Below, one piece after another: positions 61,618-64,000 of a DNA stretch of 64,000 nucleotides (its first letter is position 1; every line of letters starts with the position of its first letter). The DNA is taken from positions 5,794 through 69,793 of the forward strand of contig CAZWGB010000001.1 in the NCBI GenBank assembly GCA_964633465.1, in the 5' to 3' direction. Position numbers and translations under genes: made by a program. The stretch comes from DTSX01 sp964633465. GTDB taxonomy: Bacteria; Pseudomonadota; Gammaproteobacteria; Steroidobacterales; UBA11654. The notes under the pieces were generated by a model that was not told the origin of the DNA, ran no database searches, and saw only the letters and a list, made by a program, of their open reading frames with translations.

Positions 61618-62725
61618 GTCTCCTATTTAACAACTCTGTTTCCAACTGGACGCTCAAACCTGCCCTTATATTCTCAGTACGTTCAGCCAGTAGTGTTTTC
61701 CACCATGCCACCGTGTCCCTGGCTGTTTCTCTTGTGGGTCGATTCCAGAGTCCTTTAGCTACTGATCTCTTACCACTGACTAGAGCTGCACCAGCATATT
61801 CTGAAATGGGCGGTATCCAGATTGGAAATGCACCTTCATCGATATTGCCCTGAGCTTGGATAAATTCATAGTCAACCCAGACTGGGACCATGTCGGCACC
61901 AGTAACCGCAAGACTGTCATTCAAAAGATCGCCCATTGTGAAAGTGCCTGCGGGCGTCACTGTATTGTATGTGCCGATTATGTTCTTATCGGCCACATCG
62001 ATGGTAAATTTTGCCAAATCCCGGACATCAATAATCTGGATCATGTCCTTCGGAGTTCCTGGCCAAACCATTTCACCACCCAGTAGGGTGCGTGCAAGCC
62101 AGTAGGTATAGCGATCGGTGTGATCACCTGGACCTGCAACATAGGTAGGACGAAGGATGGACAGTCGCTTTTCGCCAAATTCCTGTGCAACTCTTTTCTC
62201 ACACAGTGCCTTAAGTGGACCATAGGTATCAGGGGTTACTTTTTCGATGCTTTCATCAGCAATTTTAGCCAGTGGTGCATCTTCGTTTAAAGGTTCAGCT
62301 AAACTGGCATAGGCTGAAACAGTGGAGGTATAAATGTAGTGAGAGGTGACAGGTGCCAGTAGCCTGGCTGAATCTCTAACGTGTCTTGGTACATAACCTG
62401 AGTTGTCAATAACCACATCCCAGCTGTTTCCATGCAGAGCATCCAATCCGTTATTTCTATCGCCAATAAGGGTTTCTAAATCAGGGAATAAAGCGTTGTT
62501 GGTGCGACCTCTATTGAAAAGAGTTACATCATGTCCTCGTTTTAATGCTTCTCTAACCATGTGTGGGCCTAGAAAACCAGTACCTCCTAGAATCAAAATA
62601 CGCAGTGAATTTCCATTGAAGTCTACATAATTTTTAGCTTGAGATAGTTGGAGCGGACTTCCAAAAGCAAGTGCTCCGGTTCCTAATAATCCTCCCTTAA
62701 GGATCTGACGTCGTTTATTGTCCAT
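61598..62725 (-). CDS. NAD-dependent epimerase/dehydratase-like protein with Tat signal
   Basis: A 375-residue extended-SDR protein. The N-terminus NKRRQILKGGLLGTGALAFG is a twin-arginine signal, rare for this fold. Then come ILILGGTGFLGPHMVREALK (NAD site), VTLFNRGRTN, IDNSGYVPRH and a reaction centre around YTSTVSAYASL; the usual YxxxK is hard to place (YGPLKALCEK is likely). A periplasmic or membrane-facing sugar or isoprenoid substrate is possible. ATG 62725. It overlaps hisI downstream and probably cotranscribes with it. Confidence 0.87.
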   Translation of the reverse strand: MDNKRRQILKGGLLGTGALAFGSPLQLSQAKNYVDFNGNSLRILILGGTGFLGPHMVREALKRGHDVTLFNRGRTNNALFPDLETLIGDRNNGLDALHGNSWDVVIDNSGYVPRHVRDSARLLAPVTSHYIYTSTVSAYASLAEPLNEDAPLAKIADESIEKVTPDTYGPLKALCEKRVAQEFGEKRLSILRPTYVAGPGDHTDRYTYWLARTLLGGEMVWPGTPKDMIQIIDVRDLAKFTIDVADKNIIGTYNTVTPAGTFTMGDLLNDSLAVTGADMVPVWVDYEFIQAQGNIDEGAFPIWIPPISEYAGAALVSGKRSVAKGLWNRPTRETARDTVAWWKTLLAERTENIRAGLSVQLETELLNRRHETSEK

Positions 62726-62863
62726 TTATTTTGTAAGTTGTTGAATGATCAGTCACAAGTTTATATGAGGCTCTATTAGATATCTATTCACTCTTGTTGA
62801 TCTGATCAACTTGAGGCACTGGGTTCGTTGAGGTAAGGTCTAAACATGAAAAAATTAGGCCAA

Positions 62864-62935
62864 TGGGGTGTAGCCAAGCGGTAAGGCAACAGGCTCTGAC
62901 CCTGTGATTCGCAGGTTCGAATCCTGCCACCCCAG
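62864..62935 (+). tRNA. tRNA-Gln (anticodon CUG)
   Basis: A 72-base cloverleaf: acceptor TGGGGTG pairs with CACCCCA (62928-62934) and a G discriminator; the anticodon stem ACAGG/CCTGT encloses the loop CTCTGAC, giving anticodon CUG for CAG codons; the T arm is GCAGGTTCGAATCCTGC. The U1-A72 style end pair is the glutamine identity form seen in E. coli. CCA is not encoded. No second tRNA is adjacent. Confidence 0.96.
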
Positions 62936-62949
62936 AATTTACCGCATTG

Positions 62950-62987
62950 TTAAGCCAGAAGATCTTGTAAATCACAAATTGGCTTAA
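62950..62987 (+). terminator. Hairpin after tRNA-Gln
   Basis: TTAAGCCA (62950-62957) and TGGCTTAA (62980-62987) are perfectly complementary, with a smaller TTGT/ACAA hairpin nested between them. It lies 15 bases past the tRNA. There is no T-run after it, so it may be a processing or Rho-assisted end rather than a standard intrinsic terminator. Confidence 0.5.
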
Positions 62988-63040
62988 TAAGATGATCACC
63001 CAACAACAATAGCTCGTTTTTGGGAAGGATAGTTGATGAG

Positions 63041-63598
63041 ATGGACATTAAAGAAGCACAACGTTACTTAGGGGAGGTTGATGTACAAGCCTTGAGCGAA
63101 ACCATTCTTGCTCAAGAACCGCAGGCCTGGACAGAGCAATTGATTCGCCAACAAACCTACGAGGTGCATCAGGATACAGAGTCGATTGTATTGCTGTTTT
63201 GTGATGAATCTTGGCCGGAAGGTGAAATTCATCGGGAGGCTGGTTGGGATCGCTTGGCTGAGACTGCCATGCCGCTGATTGATCATATTATTGAAAATTA
63301 CTACAGTCAGGGGGGCACACTGTTGCGAGCTATGGCGGCAAAGTTGAAGGCAGGAGGTCGAATTAGTCCGCATGTGGATTCGCTGGAGTCATTCCATATG
63401 GGGCATCGCATCCACGTTCCCATCACGACCAACGCCGCTGTGCGTTTCATGATTGAAGGTAAACCCTATAAATTTGAGGTGGGTAAGGCCTATGAACTCA
63501 ATAACCAGAAGACACACAGTGTTATGAACATGAGTAAAGAGGACCGTATTTCCTTTATTTTTGATTATGTTCCACCCGATCTAAACGAAAACGCATAA
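63041..63598 (+). CDS. Aspartyl/asparaginyl beta-hydroxylase-domain protein
   Basis: A 185-residue Fe(II)/2-oxoglutarate dioxygenase of the Asp/Asn hydroxylase family. The core RISPHVDSLESFHMGHRIHV supplies the iron ligands (His, then His in the later KTHSVMN) and the 2-oxoglutarate-binding Arg. The family hydroxylates protein side chains or free amino acids; here the target is unknown. Start ATG 63041 (MDIKEAQRYL); a TTG at 63020 is in frame but would place start before GGAAGGA. Next gene, a TPR protein, follows in 16 bases and may be a partner. Base composition is richer in G+C than the region to the left. Confidence 0.85.
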   Translation: MDIKEAQRYLGEVDVQALSETILAQEPQAWTEQLIRQQTYEVHQDTESIVLLFCDESWPEGEIHREAGWDRLAETAMPLIDHIIENYYSQGGTLLRAMAAKLKAGGRISPHVDSLESFHMGHRIHVPITTNAAVRFMIEGKPYKFEVGKAYELNNQKTHSVMNMSKEDRISFIFDYVPPDLNENA

Positions 63599-63614
63599 GA
63601 CCTAAATCATCAGT

Positions 63615-64000
63615 ATGAATGAAGAGACCAGTCCCAAGGATATAAGTATTGCTAAAGCAATTAGTTTTATGCGCTCCAATCGACCGCTGCGAGCCGAAGA
63701 GCTTTGTCGCGATTATCTCAGCAAAAACCCAGGATGTACCGAGCACCTTCGCTTGTTGAGCCATGCGTTAATGAAACAAAATCGACTGAGGGAAGCAGAA
63801 GAAAAACTAAAATTTGCCATATCTTTATCGCCTAATTATCCTCAGTTGTACGAAGACCTAGGCAGTGTTTTTGCGATGCAATCTCGTTTTGATGAAGCCA
63901 TTCCTGAGTTGGAAACAGCGATTCAACTTCAACCGGCATTGTCGCTGGCACATAAAAAACTTGGACAGGCCTTGGCTGCAGTTGGGCGAGGAAAAGAGGC
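63615..64000 (+). CDS. Tetratricopeptide-repeat protein, 3' part missing
   Basis: From ATG 63615 the frame stays open to the right edge (128 residues visible). At least three TPR units are seen: RPLRAEELCRDYLSKNPGC, NRLREAEEKLKFAISLSPNY, SRFDEAIPELETAIQLQPAL, each with the A-x8-P spacing of the repeat. No signal peptide. In related genomes long TPR proteins next to Asp/Asn hydroxylases sometimes carry a sulfotransferase or hydroxylase domain at the C-terminus; this cannot be seen here. Confidence 0.85.
   Translation, partial: MNEETSPKDISIAKAISFMRSNRPLRAEELCRDYLSKNPGCTEHLRLLSHALMKQNRLREAEEKLKFAISLSPNYPQLYEDLGSVFAMQSRFDEAIPELETAIQLQPALSLAHKKLGQALAAVGRGKE

Overview
The window looks like a piece of a free-living, probably marine gammaproteobacterial chromosome with low to moderate G+C (about 40% in the stretches counted by eye). 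The taxonomic guess rests on gene types: a homodimeric-type pyruvate dehydrogenase E1 (aceE), a bifunctional hisB inside a hisGDCBHAFE run, an IbpA-type heat shock protein, YdcH, pcm, cfa and ybjQ. An F420 biosynthesis operon and a SAM-II riboswitch are less usual for that group and fit uncultured marine lineages. Genes are packed tightly; no gene-free stretch exceeds about 300 bases.

Layout. 1-4346 (minus): matB, methylmalonyl-CoA mutase and pccB, a (methyl)malonyl/propionyl-CoA module. 4479-5923: a luciferase-like (F420/FMN) oxidoreductase and a small membrane protein, ending in a shared terminator with ibpA, which has a sigma-32 type promoter. 6552-7560: an Ftr1 iron permease with a Fur-box-like site. 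7593-14953 (minus): a complete-looking set for coenzyme F420, cofE-cofD-cofC-fbiC, with npdG (F420:NADPH oxidoreductase) and ilvD upstream. 15111-20458: aceE without aceF or lpd, then an iron-type alcohol dehydrogenase and an amidase. 20506-21740 (minus): a SAM-II riboswitch and intrinsic terminator, then an unlisted 59-residue helix-turn-helix gene, then a homocysteine S-methyltransferase.

21815-31153: an overlapping operon of membrane, kinase-like, ICMT-like and flavin-reductase-like genes; a cytochrome c; a DUF169-like protein; an SDR; a lipoprotein amidohydrolase; ybjQ; sco1; a DadA-like oxidase. Two proteins here share a C-terminal PCP_red-like domain. 31249-41127: an outer membrane DUF5916-type protein, small proteins, pcm, cfa, an isoaspartyl peptidase, an FMN hydroxyacid oxidase and an amidase-creatininase fusion. 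41161-48716 (minus): MFS transporter, DUF1592 cytochrome, DUF1552 Tat protein and a secreted ankyrin protein. 48843-53965: a seven-gene run ending in an indoleamine-dioxygenase-like gene. 54004-61617: a TrpR/YerC-family regulator heads the histidine operon; hisI sits apart on the other strand. The right edge has tRNA-Gln(CUG), an Asp/Asn hydroxylase-like gene and a TPR protein, with visibly higher G+C.

The most unusual observation is that two genes, hisF and ybjQ, can only be complete if translation starts at an ATT codon, each placed at normal distance from a good Shine-Dalgarno sequence. Other points worth following are the SAM-II/HTH/methyltransferase unit, a perfect palindrome inside the his promoter next to a TrpR-family gene, and the paired PCP_red-domain proteins.
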